Source: Sacculina carcini
Lineage: Eukaryota > Arthropoda > Thecostraca > Sacculinidae
Reading direction: 5' to 3'
NCBI GenBank assembly: GCA_916048095.2
Contig: OU696594.1
Location: 5,834,781 to 5,898,780, forward strand
DNA: 64,000 nt
Part shown: positions 31,322-40,997 of the stretch, piece after piece
Numbering within the stretch: position 1 is the stretch's first letter
Layout: each line of letters starts with the position of its first letter
The notes under the pieces: model-generated
Database searches by the model: none
Told to the model about the DNA's origin: nothing
Seen by the model: the letters and a program-made list of their open reading frames with translations, nothing else
Position numbers and translations under genes: made by a program

Positions 31322-31655
31322 ATTATAAGAGGGCATAGGGCACGTGCCACGTACCACACTGGGCACTGACATAATTCGGCATAGTCTCATTCGCGGCAGG
31401 AAAGATTGGGTTACCTAACGAAAAAAACGCATGTTAATCGGACTTATGGTTCCAGAGATATAAGCCTCTGAAAAACGGGTAAAAAGTGTTTTTCGAAAAA
31501 GTAGGAGGGCATTTGGGACGTGCCACGTGCCACAGTGAGCACTGACATAATTGGGCTTAGTCTCATCCGCGGCAAGAAGGATGAGGCTACCCAACAAAAA
31601 AATGCATGTTAATCGGACTTATGGTTCCAGAGATATAAGTCTCTGAAAAGCGTGA
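31322..31655. repeat. Two tandem copies of a ~170-bp unit
   Basis: The units start near 31325 and 31503. Each contains GGCA(T/C)..GACGTGCCACGTGCCAC, GCACTGACATAATT, GTCTCATCCGCGGCA and GCATGTTAATCGGACTTATG, followed by GGTTCCAGAGATATAAG. They differ at roughly one base in ten. No coding frame is kept, and the unit is not seen elsewhere in the window. Confidence 0.8.
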
Positions 31656-31724
31656 CCACGGCCGCTCATACTCATTTTTCTAGTAACGCCAAGTATGAAC
31701 ACGCTCGCTATCGCTCGCTCGTAA

Positions 31725-31832
31725 TTATACAGAAATAGATGTACACAACGTATAATATATAATTATACAGAAATAGATGTACACAGCGTATAATATAAAA
31801 TTATACAAAAGCAGATGTACACATTGTATAAT
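31725..31832. repeat. Three ~37-bp tandem repeats (AATAGATGTACACA)
   Basis: Each unit has the form ATTATACA..A(A)ATAGATGTACACA..GTATAATATA. The last unit and a half are repeated at 58717-58788, at the edge of the second copy of repeat D, so this array belongs to that larger repeated segment. Confidence 0.85.
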
Positions 31833-32947
31833 AGCCGACATTCACCTGTTTTATCTTCAGTCAGCTGTTTGCTTGCGCTGTCTACGTCTCAAATTCTAAT
31901 ATCTGATACCTAAAAAGAACATCTGCAGGAGATAAAGCTGATTCCAACTTGTTTCTGGGCGGCATGTTGTATTGATAGATAGATAGCTTGATAGTGCGGT
32001 TATAAGCTTGATAGTGCGGTGATGGCGTTCAGCTATTACATGAGCCGATGGTTGATACGCGCACCTCAACCGTAAATGAATCTGCCATTGACGAGCAAAC
32101 GTCATGAGTGCCTGGCTACCAAATGCGGTGTCGTGGGTCTATATGGAGCTGTTCTGGTGTTTCAAGCTCAGCAAATACATCTTCCAACTGATGCACAATA
32201 ACCGGCGTTCTCCGGAATATCAGCATCCGCCATACTGCATATCGAGACGAACCATGGTCAATAATCATGAAAAAATGCCGGCCTCTCACATGAGTGATGT
32301 TAACTCTCACTCGCTGTCATATCTTGCTGTACATCAACACTTGCAGGATTCAATTGAGCCGGTGCAGTATTCAGGAACTGACACGCCGGGATACAACAGA
32401 TGAAGCCAGATGCCTGTATGATCCTACGAGCTAGATGCTACGATGCTACGAGCTAGATGCTACGATGCTACGAGCTAGATGCCTGTATGCTGCTAGTTTC
32501 ATCAGCTTGATCAAGTATTGCATGGATGAATGTGTCTGCTCCTAAGTACACGACAAATGTCTCACGAGTTTTGTGGAAATTGTGGAAGTTTTTGGTTTCG
32601 TAAACTCGTAAGTTCGTTCTGTTTATCAATTTACTTCCAACATCGTTCAGGGTATGAAGTCACTACTGGAAAAATGTCCTCTATTCTGATACTGCGAGTG
32701 AAAAATGAGTCACTTCGAACAGCTCATAAGACATCAGGAAACTGCCACATAGAGTAATTGCACTGACCGAAGCTCAATTACTCACCGATGTCTCATCTAT
32801 GACTCACGGCATGAAATACTCTCATAGGATCGCAAAACAGATGATGATTTGTCTCCAGATCACGTTTATGGTGTGAAATAGCAAATTATACTTGAAATTA
32901 ACTGATTATGATCAGATAAGATTATATTAACCTATTGCTATTTCCCG
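31833..32947 (-). mobile_element. Repeat D, copy 1: degenerate gypsy integrase region
   Basis: A ~1.1-kb segment present again at 58788-59930 with only scattered differences (one is a ~28-bp indel near 31980). The minus strand encodes degenerate integrase: VNITHVRGRHFFMIIDHGSS, RYAVWRMLIF, then after a frame break HLRLRCAYQPSAHVIAERHH followed by RTIKLI. The first catalytic Asp appears as Asn and the second motif as 'IDPRHR', so the enzyme is dead. A small tandem array of CTAGATGCTACGATG units lies at about 32420-32490. Confidence 0.75.
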
Positions 32948-33256
32948 ACGGCATGCATAAATAAACAAACGAGGGAGAGAACGAGAGTAGTAACGCACAA
33001 CATATCAGACATCGATGAAAAGGTTCAATTAGTGGCTCATGGAAGACGGCTGGAAGTGGCTCACAGCTGCAAAACGTCACCGTCACAGTCAGCACTCAGT
33101 CTGCAAATGCCGCGTCCTCAGTTGCCGACCAAGACTCCGGTGTCGGTGTCACGCCCAAATAAGCCCAAAAAGTGCGGCATCGCGCCCAAATACGACCTTC
33201 TGCAGGTGGAGGGTGTGGTGCACGAGCCGACGTTTTTGTACCGCGTCACATCGTGA
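32948..33256 (+). pseudogene. Gag tail fused in frame to a dsRBD1 fragment (copy 1)
   Basis: From about 32955 one frame reads NKQTRERTRVVTHN, then SDIDEKVQLVAHG (the end of a gypsy Gag also seen at 36120-36205), then about 40 Ser/Pro-rich residues, then KCGIAPKYDLLQVEGVVHEP and TFLYRVTS before TGA at 33254. The last 28 residues match the start of a double-stranded RNA-binding domain: 'PxYxLxxxEGxxHxPxFxFRVTV'. The wording is closest to dsRBD1 of TRBP/PACT/Loquacious proteins, the Dicer partners. The C-terminal half of the domain (GQG-SKKxAK helix) is deleted here but kept in copy 2. The host frame may originally have used the other reading of the A-tract at 33166-33171. Confidence 0.65.
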
Positions 33257-34042
33257 AGGTGGCACCTTCACGATACAAAATCCGTGACACTACAAGGCTG
33301 TACGGTGGGAAAAAGGACCGGGATTATGACAATGACCCAAGACCCTTGAGATTGAGGTTTGAGTCTGACGATATGGTTGGGAGGGTAGCAAGAGAGGCGA
33401 ACCTGTTAGGAAACAGTGAAGAAGCGGGTATAAGAAAAATCAGTATCTTCAGGGACAGGACAAAAAAGGAGAGAGAAGAAAGAAAGGAACTCGTAGCTGA
33501 GGCGCTGGAGAAGAACACTAACGAGAGTGATGAGACATGCAAGTGGATAGTGGACTACGAGAAGAAGCAGGTGGTGCGAGTAGCAAAAGATTACCGCTCC
33601 CGGAGATCCTCTCGTGGTAAAAGGTATAGATAAACACCTACAAGCCCAACACCAAACATTAAAGTGTATATGTACAAACCTTGACGGACTGGCCAACAAG
33701 ACTGCAGAGTTACAAGTATTAATAAGTAAGGGGGACCCAGATATTATTTTTCTTACGGAAACCAAATGTAACCAGGAAATGCTGAATGCAACACTCTTCA
33801 ATGTGGACCAATACACCATAGTAAGGAAGGATATAGTTGTTCAGAATGCTCCTGGAGGGGGAGTGGCAATATTAGTCAAGAAGTACCTGACAGTAGATAT
33901 AAGTTCAGTAACCAGTCTTGTTGACCACGATGCTCAAGAATCTGTTTGGTGTGGGGTAGAAGGGCAACGGGGCAAACAACTAGTCTTAGGAACTGTGTAT
34001 AGATCTCCGTCCTCATCAGCGGAAAACAATGATCTCATTTGA
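33254..34042 (+). mobile_element. LINE-B copy 1: ORF1 and endonuclease fragment
   Basis: ORF1 continues from VAPSRYKIRDTTRLYGGKKD to the basic end YRSRRSSRGKRYR at 33631. It is one stop-free frame but lacks its first residues. The endonuclease frame follows (33632-34042): CICTNLDGLANKTAELQVLI, PDIIFLTETKCNQEML, GGGVAILVKKYLT and VLGTVYRSPSSS, typical of CR1-like LINEs. A TGA at 34040 is shared with copy 2. The element is cut at about 34045 by gypsy sequence. Confidence 0.85.
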
Positions 34043-34049
34043 GATCTCT

Positions 34050-34700
34050 TGCGTTTAAGTGAAACGAAATCTTCCTATTTTAGTTTGGCTAATTTTGCCG
34101 TATATAGCCGTCACAAACCTCATCACAAACCAGTTGAACTCATCTGGAACAACCCGAAATCTAAACCACCAGCAAGAATCGAGAGATGGGGACTCCGTCT
34201 TCAGCCATACGACATCCACCAATGGTTGACAACACAGTTCGCGTTCACGACTCAAAGTCGCATACATGCACTTGGGTACCTCATCGAGAACGGCACCCTG
34301 CGGCCAGACCCTTGTCGACTGCAAGGCTTGATAGACCTCCCGGTTCCGACGAAACTCACTAGTCACTCAAAAGACTAATCGGGTTTTTTGCTTATTACTT
34401 CAAATGGATACAAAAATATTCTTCGAAAATGCAAGGGGTTATCAACGCTACGTTCCCCCTGTCGCGAGAAGTAATTAAAACTATTGATTCGCTGAAGAAC
34501 ACAAAAGTAACGCTATTACATGCTGAACACAAAAGTAAAGGGTAAAGTGAAGAACGATAAAATTCTACGCTGGCGACTCGAGCTTACCACATACTCCTTT
34601 GACATTTGCTACCGATCTGGCAAAGAGAATGTATCCACTGATGCATTATCGCGTTCACACTGCGGATTTACGATGGCTGGTGTCGATCTCTCCAAGCTGC
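34050..34700 (+). pseudogene. Mixed gypsy RNase H/RT fragments, including gypsy-C copy 2
   Basis: Three pieces follow one another: an RNase H end from another gypsy (KPPARIERWGLRLQPYD, 34150-34215); gypsy-C RT thumb (SRIHALGYLIENGTLRPDPC, 34252-34374) identical in content to 30040-30160; and gypsy-C RNase H end (KENVSTDALSRSHCGF, 34600-34680). In copy 1 the motif C block precedes the thumb; here it is replaced by the RNase H piece. So the two copies share ends but not the middle. Confidence 0.75.
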
Positions 34701-35774
34701 ACGAAGATCTCTTTCATCCCGGTGTCCAAAGACTACTTCACTTCGTACGCTCCAAAAACCTGTCATTCTCTGTGGACGAGGTTCGCCGTGTAACAGATCA
34801 ATGTAAGATATGCGCAAAAATCAAGCTTCGCTTCTACAAACCTGAGCAGATATCGTCTTATTAAAGCGAAATCTCCATTCGAACGCATCTCTGTTGACTT
34901 CAAAGGTCCACTACCGCGCACACTCGCCGGAAACTCATTCATGCTCACAGTTATCGATGAGTTCTCTCGCTTTCCATTTGCATTTCCATGCAAGAATATT
35001 GACTCCGATTCTGTCATCAAATGTTTGTCACAACTTTTCACCCTGTTTGGACTTCCTGAAATTGTGCATACTGACCGTGGATCATGTTTCATGTCGGAAA
35101 CTTTCAGATCGTTCCTGCGTGATTGCGGTGTGACACTGAGTCATACGTCTCCGTATCACCCGCAGGGCAATGCACAATGCGAGCGGTACAATGCTCCTAT
35201 ATGGAATACTGTCCGACTGGCACTCGAAAGTCGTCGTCTCCCGCCATCAAGGTGGGAAGATTTGCTACCTGACTATCTTCACGCCATACGATCATTGTTG
35301 TGTACAAGCACAAATATGACACCACATGAACGTCTTTTCAACTTTCCGAGAAAATCTTCCAATGGTTGTTCACTGCCGTCATGGCTCTACCGTCCTGGAT
35401 CGGTGTACTTGCGCCGCTACATTCGACACTCGAAAGACGAACCCCTCGTCGACAAAGTAGAACTCCTGGAAACTCATCCAAAGTTTGCTAGGGTAAAGTT
35501 TCCAAGCGGTCGAGAGTCTACCGTTGCCTTGAAGGATCTGGCTCCGTTTCTCCGAGACGACGGTGCAAGTTCCTTGCCAGGCGACAACTCAGTCGAGCCT
35601 GATATCCATGAAGAGAATCTGCCAACCACTGCGGAATCTACGGAGCTAACATCTCCGATCACACCGGTATCTCCGACTACACCTATTCCAGACCATGTGA
35701 GCATCAGCGATCCAGGTCTTCCTTACGGCGATCCAACCGCCAACACAAACCTCGTGAGTTTGTTTTTTTATTGA
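34700..35774 (+). CDS. Gypsy-C integrase, nearly intact
   Basis: The zinc-binding domain (HEDLFHPGVQRLLHFVRSKN ... CKICAK) ends at a TAA/frameshift near 34861. A frame open from about 34863 to 35774 then holds the catalytic core: SVDFKGPLPRTLAGNSF (D), EIVHTDRGSCFMSETFRSFL (D) and HPQGNAQCERYNAPIWNTVR (E), followed by a C-terminal domain (YIRHSKDEPLVDKVELLE, HPKFARVKFPSGRE) and an acidic Thr/Pro tail. It runs to the edge of an LTR/PBS-like region. One frame break separates it from the zinc finger. Confidence 0.8.
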
Positions 35775-35850
35775 GTTTTTGTTTATGTAATCGAATACAG
35801 GTAAACCATTGTATTGTTGGTTATGGTATCTCAAAAACAGTAAAGTGGCG
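35775..35850 (+). mobile_element. LTR end and primer-binding-site-like motif of gypsy-E
   Basis: The sequence CAGTAAAGTGGCGACGAGGAT (35828-35848) has the form of the primer-binding site that follows the 5' LTR in many metazoan gypsy elements. The ATG of a Gag frame follows at 35866. Upstream, 35775-35827 may be the LTR 3' end. The LTR start cannot be placed. Confidence 0.4.
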
Positions 35851-35865
35851 ACGAGGATTTCAAAT

Positions 35866-36206
35866 ATGTCACAGGATATTCCAAATTTACAACCTGTTGA
35901 ATTTGACGAATCAAACCAGGCTCAGTCATGGACCGACTGGAGCGAACACATGGAAGACGCTTTTGTCGCGTTCGAGGTCGTGGACGACGCGAAACGAGTG
36001 GCACAGTCGGACGGAGGAAAGTGGCTGCAATGCTACAGATCACAGACACGGCGAAAAAAACTGTCCCGCATATGGAAAGAAATGTCATTATTGTGGACAC
36101 CTCAATCATTTCCCGACGGCATGCATGAATAAACAAACGAGGGAGAGAGTGAGAGCAGTAACGCACAACACATCAGACATCGATGAAAAGGTTCAATTAG
36201 TGGCTC
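35866..36206 (+). pseudogene. Gypsy-E Gag with CCHC knuckle, internally deleted
   Basis: From ATG at 35866 the frame reads DIPNLQPVEFDESNQAQSWT, then DWSEHMEDAFVAFEVVDDAK and RVA, the start of a gypsy Gag ('WxxWxxxFExxxxAxxxxDDxKRxA'). It then jumps, with a frame change, to the nucleocapsid: CPAYGKKCHYCGHLNHFPTA followed by CMNKQTRERVR, a CX2CX4HX4C knuckle. Nearly all of the capsid has been deleted. The tail SDIDEKVQLVAHG is shared with copy 1 at 32948-33045 and leads directly into the dsRBD1 module. Confidence 0.75.
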
Positions 36207-36830
36207 ATGGAAGACGGCTGGAAGTGGCTCACAGCTGCAAAACGTCACCGTCACAGTCAGCACTCAGTCTGCAAATGCCGCGTCCTCAGTTGCCGACCAA
36301 GACTCCGGTGTCGGTGTCACGCCCAAATACGCCCAAAAAGTTGCGGCATCACGCCCAAATACGACCTTCTGCAGGTGGAGGGTGTGGTGCACGTCGCACG
36401 CGTCACCGTCGACAATTTCGTCTCGTCCGGCCAGGGTCTCAGCAAGAAAAAGGCCGGGGATCTTGAGTCTGTGAACAAACTCTTTTCTGAGCACATGAAG
36501 GTGGCACCTTCACGATACAAAATCAGTGACACTACAAGGCTGTACGATGGGAAAAAAGACCGGGATTATGACAATGACCCAAGAACCTTGAGATTGAGGT
36601 TTGAGTCTGACGATATGGTTGGGAGGGTAGCAAGAGAGGCGAACCTGTTAGGAAACAGTGAAGAACCGGGTATAAGAAAAATCAGTATCTTCAGGGACAG
36701 GACAAAAAAGGAGAGAGAAGAAAGAAAGGAACTCGTAGCTGAGGCGCTGGAGCAGAACACTAACGAGAGTGATGAGACATGCAAGTGGATAGTGGACTAC
36801 GAGAAGAAACAGGTGGTGCGAGTAGCATAA
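36207..36830 (+). CDS. dsRBD1 fragment in frame with LINE-B ORF1 (copy 2)
   Basis: One frame of 207 codons. Residues 46-84 are dsRBD-like: CGITPKYDLLQVEGVVHVAR, then VTVDNFVSSGQGLSKKKAG, with the 'GQG-SKK' start of the RNA-contacting C-terminal helix of TRBP/PACT/Loquacious dsRBD1. Seven residues between 'VVH' and 'VTV' that copy 1 retains are deleted. From residue 85 the frame is LINE-B ORF1: DLESVNKLFSEHMKVAPSRY, TLRLRFESDDMVGRVAREAN and IFRDRTKKEREERKELVAEA, the RRM-like RNA-binding region of CR1-type ORF1 proteins, ending in an in-frame TAA. The first 45 residues are a shifted reading of the module and are probably not native. The junction of the truncated helix to ORF1 is open and in frame. 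Confidence 0.7.
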   Translation: MEDGWKWLTAAKRHRHSQHSVCKCRVLSCRPRLRCRCHAQIRPKSCGITPKYDLLQVEGVVHVARVTVDNFVSSGQGLSKKKAGDLESVNKLFSEHMKVAPSRYKISDTTRLYDGKKDRDYDNDPRTLRLRFESDDMVGRVAREANLLGNSEEPGIRKISIFRDRTKKEREERKELVAEALEQNTNESDETCKWIVDYEKKQVVRVA

Positions 36831-36855
36831 GATTACCGCTCCCGGAGATCCTTTC

Positions 36856-38876
36856 GTGGTAAAAGGTATAGATAAACACCTACAAGCCCAACACCAAACA
36901 TTAAAGTGTATATGTACAAACCTTGACGGACTGGCCAACAAGACTGCAGAGTTACAAGTATTAATAAGTAAGGGGGACCCAGATATTATTTTTCTTACGG
37001 AAACCAAATGTAACCAGGAAATGCTGAATGCAACACTCTTTAATGTGGACCAATACACCATAGTAAGGAAGGATAGAGTTGTTCAGAATGCTCCTCGAGG
37101 GGGAGTGGCAATATTAGTCAAGAAGTACCTGACAGTAGATATAAGTTCAGTAACCAGTCTTGTTGACCACGATGCTCAAGAATCTGTTTGGTGTGGGGCA
37201 AAAGGGCAACGGGGCAAACAACTAGTCTTAGGAACTGTGTATATATCTCCGTCCTCATCAGCGGAAAACAATGATCTCATTTGAGATCTCTTGCGTTTAA
37301 GTGAAACGAACTCTATAAATAGCCAAATATTAGTGTGTGGAGACCTTAACCATGGAAACATTAACTGAGAAGATAACAACGTTACAGAAGGAACTCAGGG
37401 TGCGGGGTATGCAAAAACCTTCGTGGAAACCATAAATGACAACTTATGGACACAAAATGTTGACGATTGGACACATCTACGAGACTCTGACCACCCATCG
37501 AGACTTGATCTAGTGTTTTCAAAGACTAACAGGGAAATTGACGAGATCAAGTACTTAGCACCGCTGGGATTGAGCAAGCATGCAGTACTGTGTTTTACCA
37601 TCAACACTGATGTCATACCAACGGGGCAAATGGAGGACTGCACATGGAAACTAAACTATCATTAGGCAGATATCGGCAGAATGAGAACATTATACAATGA
37701 AATAGACTGGACGGAACAGATGAAGGGCAAAACGGCTAGTCAGAAGTGGGACATATTTAGAGAAAAATATGGCAATATTGTGGAGCTTTGTGTGCCAACT
37801 CGTCAAACAAGACAACAGAGGTCCAGACCGAAATGGATGACTACTGTAATGGAAAGGATTTTAAGGCGGAAACAGGACAGGTGGATGTTGTAAAGGGCAA
37901 ACAAAACAGCTAGGAACCGAAAAAAGTATACTACAGCAAGGAACGCTGCAACACTGGCAACAAGGTCGGCAAAATATAACTATGAAAAAAAAGGTGGCGA
38001 CTGATGCAGCGAGCAACACTAAACACTTTTGGGCATATGTTCGATCAAAAATCTCCACAAAGGAGCGCATAATGAAAATATTTACAACGGATGGAGACCT
38101 CATCGACGACGATACTGGGATTGCAGAAGTTATGAACAAGGCCTTCAATTCCCTGTATGTAAGAGAAGACTTAAGCCAAGGCACCCCAGCTCCAAGCCAA
38201 CTTTTTCAGGGAAGAAGCTTAAAGGGAGTCAAAGTCAGCAAGGAAGAGGTGAAGATAAAGCTCTCGGAGCTGGAAGATAGTAAAGCTCCTGGGCCCGACG
38301 GAATAGCTCCCTTCGTGTTGAAGGTGTGTGCCGAGGAACTTTGTGATCCACTCACTGACATATATACAACATCACTGAGGTCAGGAGACGTGCCATTTGA
38401 CTGGAGGAAAGCCAACACCTCACCCATCCACAAGAAAGGGAGCAGGACAGACCCACTTAACTACAGGCCAGTATCGTTGACCAGTGTAAGGTAATCATGC
38501 AAGGTACTGGAGAGGATTATCAGGGAACACGTTGAACGGCACCTCACCAACAACGCACTCATCACGGATGCACAACACGGGTTTAGAAAAAACAGGAGCT
38601 GTCTGACCAACATGCTGTGCTACATGGACGACCTGGTTGACGCTGTGGACGGTGGGCACTGTGTGGACGCCAACTATCTTGACTGTGAGAAGGCTTTTGA
38701 CAGAGTCCTACACGGAAGATTAATGACCAAGCTGATGGCCTTAGGTATCAAAGGCAACATCCTGGTCTGGATAAGGATCTTCCTGACAGACAGGGTCCAC
38801 CGGGTACGCGTCAGGAAAGTTTTCGGGTTGGCTTCAGGTAACGAGTGGCGTTCCGCAAGGTTCAGTCCTTGGACCA
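36856..38876 (+). mobile_element. LINE-B copy 2: endonuclease and RT N-terminal half
   Basis: The endonuclease frame (36856-37284) ends in the same TGA as copy 1. It continues after the stop with VCGDLNHGNIN, 'RLDLVFSKTNREIDEIKYLA' and LSKHAVLCFTINTD (nuclease end; the last motif is SKH rather than SDH). The RT part reads KWMTTVMERILRRKQDRW, NTKHFWAYVRSKIS, SKAPGPDGIAPFVLK, DWRKANTSPIHKKGSRTDPL and NYRPVSLTSVR, then TAA, then QHGFRKNRSCLTNMLCYMDD, ANYLDCEKAFDRVLHGRLM (motif A) and a frameshifted 'GVPQGSVLGPLLF'. It breaks off before YxDD and meets LINE-C tail to tail. The frame is broken by several stops. Confidence 0.9.
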
Positions 38877-39539
38877 TTACTTTTTCTGGCTTTTTTCTAG
38901 TTTCGGTTTAATTGTGCGCAATGGACAGACAGTATCGAGACAGACGCACCATATATCCATGAATATGTGCACTTTGGTGTTCACGCACCTTGATTTCGAA
39001 AACTGTTCCCAGTCAGCAGTGATCAGCAGATAATTGAACAGGTCCCAATTGATAGTGCGCCACGGCCTGTACGTCACAGCGTTTATTCTCTGTCGAGCTG
39101 ATCCGATCTTAAAACTCGCAGCAATGGGCAAGTGATCGGCGAATGGCGTCGGTTCAACAGTTACATCAGAAATCATGTCTGAATTTATATTGGTGACCAT
39201 TACGTCTAGGAGAGAAGGCACTGGGTGTGGGTGTGTCGGTGAGTCGATTATCTGCGTCAAACCATAGTTGTTTAGCAGACTCGTGAGGCCTGAGGAGCAA
39301 GCTGGTTTCAGTAGATCAAAGTTTAGGTCGCCCGTCAATATGAGCGGTTTGGAGTAAATCAATGCTGCTTGAAGTATATCTTCGATGTTCTCCAGACTCA
39401 TCGCTACCGCTTCCTTAGGTGGTCGGTAAACTACTCCCACAACTACTGGGCGCACATGTGGTCCAGATATCGACAAGAAAAGAGCAGATGTCCACACCCT
39501 CATCCACCACGCCCAAATAACCCGAGCAGCTGCGTTCAC
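38877..39539 (-). pseudogene. LINE-C endonuclease, minus strand
   Basis: A 220-codon minus-strand frame reads RPVVVGVVYRPPKEAVAMSL, LILTGDLNFDLLKPA, TQIIDSPTHPHPVPSLLDVM and TPFADHLPIAASFKIG, then ends YRPWRTINWDLFN ... PLRTIKPKLEKSQKK. This is the C-terminal two thirds of an AP-like endonuclease from a third LINE family (the motifs 'GDLN', 'T...SLLDVM', 'ADH' are Jockey/CR1-like). It meets LINE-B RT at a blunt tail-to-tail junction near 38876. Confidence 0.8.
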
Positions 39540-39624
39540 AAGATCAGCTGTTACTCGAGTGGAGACATTCTCAACAACTGACAGCTCTCAAGGGCTGGAG
39601 CGACGAGGTGTGTTCCTGTCCTTC

Positions 39625-39765
39625 TGTGTCTCAGTGTTTCTGTGTTTGATTTTGTGTGTGTTTGAGTGTTTCTGTGTTTGATTGTGTGTGTGTTTGAGTG
39701 TTTCTGTGTTTGATTGTGTGTGTGTGTTTAGTGTTTCTGTGTTTGATTGTGTGTGTGTTTTAGTG
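39625..39765. repeat. ~33-bp minisatellite (TTTCTGTGTTTGATTGTGTG)
   Basis: Four imperfect units of GTGTTTCTGTGTTTGATTG plus a variable (GT)n spacer lie just upstream of LINE-A ORF1. They could be part of the LINE 5' UTR, since tandem repeats there are common, but no second 5' end is available for comparison. Confidence 0.85.
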
Positions 39766-40928
39766 TTCCCTCCGCTCCTCCCTCTGCCCCGGTGCAGACA
39801 TGTCGCTGTGGGGACACCCTAAAATCAGCGACGTACATTGTTTGTGACTGCTGCCGCGCATCACTACATGTTTCATGTGCTGGCCTCTCCATGCCTGCGT
39901 ACAATGCCGTGCGCAAACACCGACTATTCTGGGTGTGTCAAGAGTGTCAACAAGCTCTCCGCTCATCACCCCCGAAGTGCACCCCACCATTGACGGCAGA
40001 GGCGGTGTCGAACATTGTCGAGTCGCGTCTCAACGTTTTTCGCGACCAGCTCATGACGGATATGGAGAACTCGCCCAGCCCAGTGAAAAGTTCTGCTGTG
40101 CCGCTGGACAAGCCGGTGCCTCGTTCATTCGCCGTGGTGATAAAAAACAAAGACCAGGGGCCGGTGAATACCAGTTGCGTCCAAAACGCTCTTCGCGCTG
40201 TGCCTGTCTCACAGACTCGTAAGACGTCTTCCGGGAGTCTGGTTGTGCACTGCAGCAGCCAGGAAGCGGCAGTCACTGCCAAAAAGTGCATCGCGGAGAA
40301 GGTGACTACGGTGAAGGTCACAGATGCAAAAAAGACTCCGGCACTGCTACCTAAAATCACCATTGTAAATGTGCCGTCGTCCACTCCAGAGGAATTCGTC
40401 GCGTCCCTGCGCGAAAAGAACAGCTTCTTGCGTGACGTTCCGACCTCAGCTTTAAAGCTGTTTTTTATCACCCGACCGAGGCATGGCCGTTCAGACGCGG
40501 TTCTGGGTGTCTCCCCCGAGGTGCGGCAACGCATCGCTGCGGCCGGTGATCGACTCTTTGTGCACCTGTGCTGCTGCCGAGTCTACAGCAGATTTTGGGT
40601 GGCTCGCTGTGTGCGCTGCTGCGGTTTGGGGCACAAAATCGACCGGTGCCCGTCTAGAGCCGCCACGTGCGGCCATTGTGCGGGTCCGCATGACTCCTCT
40701 GCGTGTCCCGACTCTGCACTTGTCAAGTGCACGAACTGTGCACACCATGGACGCCCCACTGACCATTCGGAATTCTCTCCCCAATGCCCCTCTCTCCTGG
40801 CAGTGAGAAACTCGCTGCGTCTCCGCACCCTGCTCGCGCCACCGGAAGGGTCTATGCCCTCTGTATTCACTCCATTCCCATCAGCACCACCTCCCCCCAC
40901 GGCGTCCAATAGGCCCGCATCGGACTAA
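39747..40928 (+). CDS. LINE-A ORF1 with PHD-type finger and zinc knuckles
   Basis: A stop-free frame of about 390 codons. An N-terminal PHD-like finger (CRCGDTLKSATYIVCDCCRA ... CQEC) is followed by a Pro/Ser linker, an RRM-like middle (SLVVHCSSQEAAVTAKKCIA) and a C-terminal Gag-like region (FWVARCVRCCGLGHKIDRCP, CGHCAGPHDSSACP, CTNCAHHG) with three CCHC-type knuckles, as in ORF1 of I/Jockey-related LINEs. No in-frame ATG precedes the finger; the first is inside it, so the true start is upstream or lost in the minisatellite. ORF2 follows 70 bases later. Confidence 0.85.
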   Translation: MCVCFSVPSAPPSAPVQTCRCGDTLKSATYIVCDCCRASLHVSCAGLSMPAYNAVRKHRLFWVCQECQQALRSSPPKCTPPLTAEAVSNIVESRLNVFRDQLMTDMENSPSPVKSSAVPLDKPVPRSFAVVIKNKDQGPVNTSCVQNALRAVPVSQTRKTSSGSLVVHCSSQEAAVTAKKCIAEKVTTVKVTDAKKTPALLPKITIVNVPSSTPEEFVASLREKNSFLRDVPTSALKLFFITRPRHGRSDAVLGVSPEVRQRIAAAGDRLFVHLCCCRVYSRFWVARCVRCCGLGHKIDRCPSRAATCGHCAGPHDSSACPDSALVKCTNCAHHGRPTDHSEFSPQCPSLLAVRNSLRLRTLLAPPEGSMPSVFTPFPSAPPPPTASNRPASD

Positions 40929-40997
40929 CTATCGTCACACACATACCCTGTTCACTCTACCACTCAATCAAGTTATCGCTATATAGTTGTCGGACTG

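Noticed and set aside
33039-33287. Second-frame Cys/Arg-rich ORF over the dsRBD1 module
   Set aside because: It reads the module out of frame (CRCHAQISPKS) and has no domain; the dsRBD wording is in the other frame.
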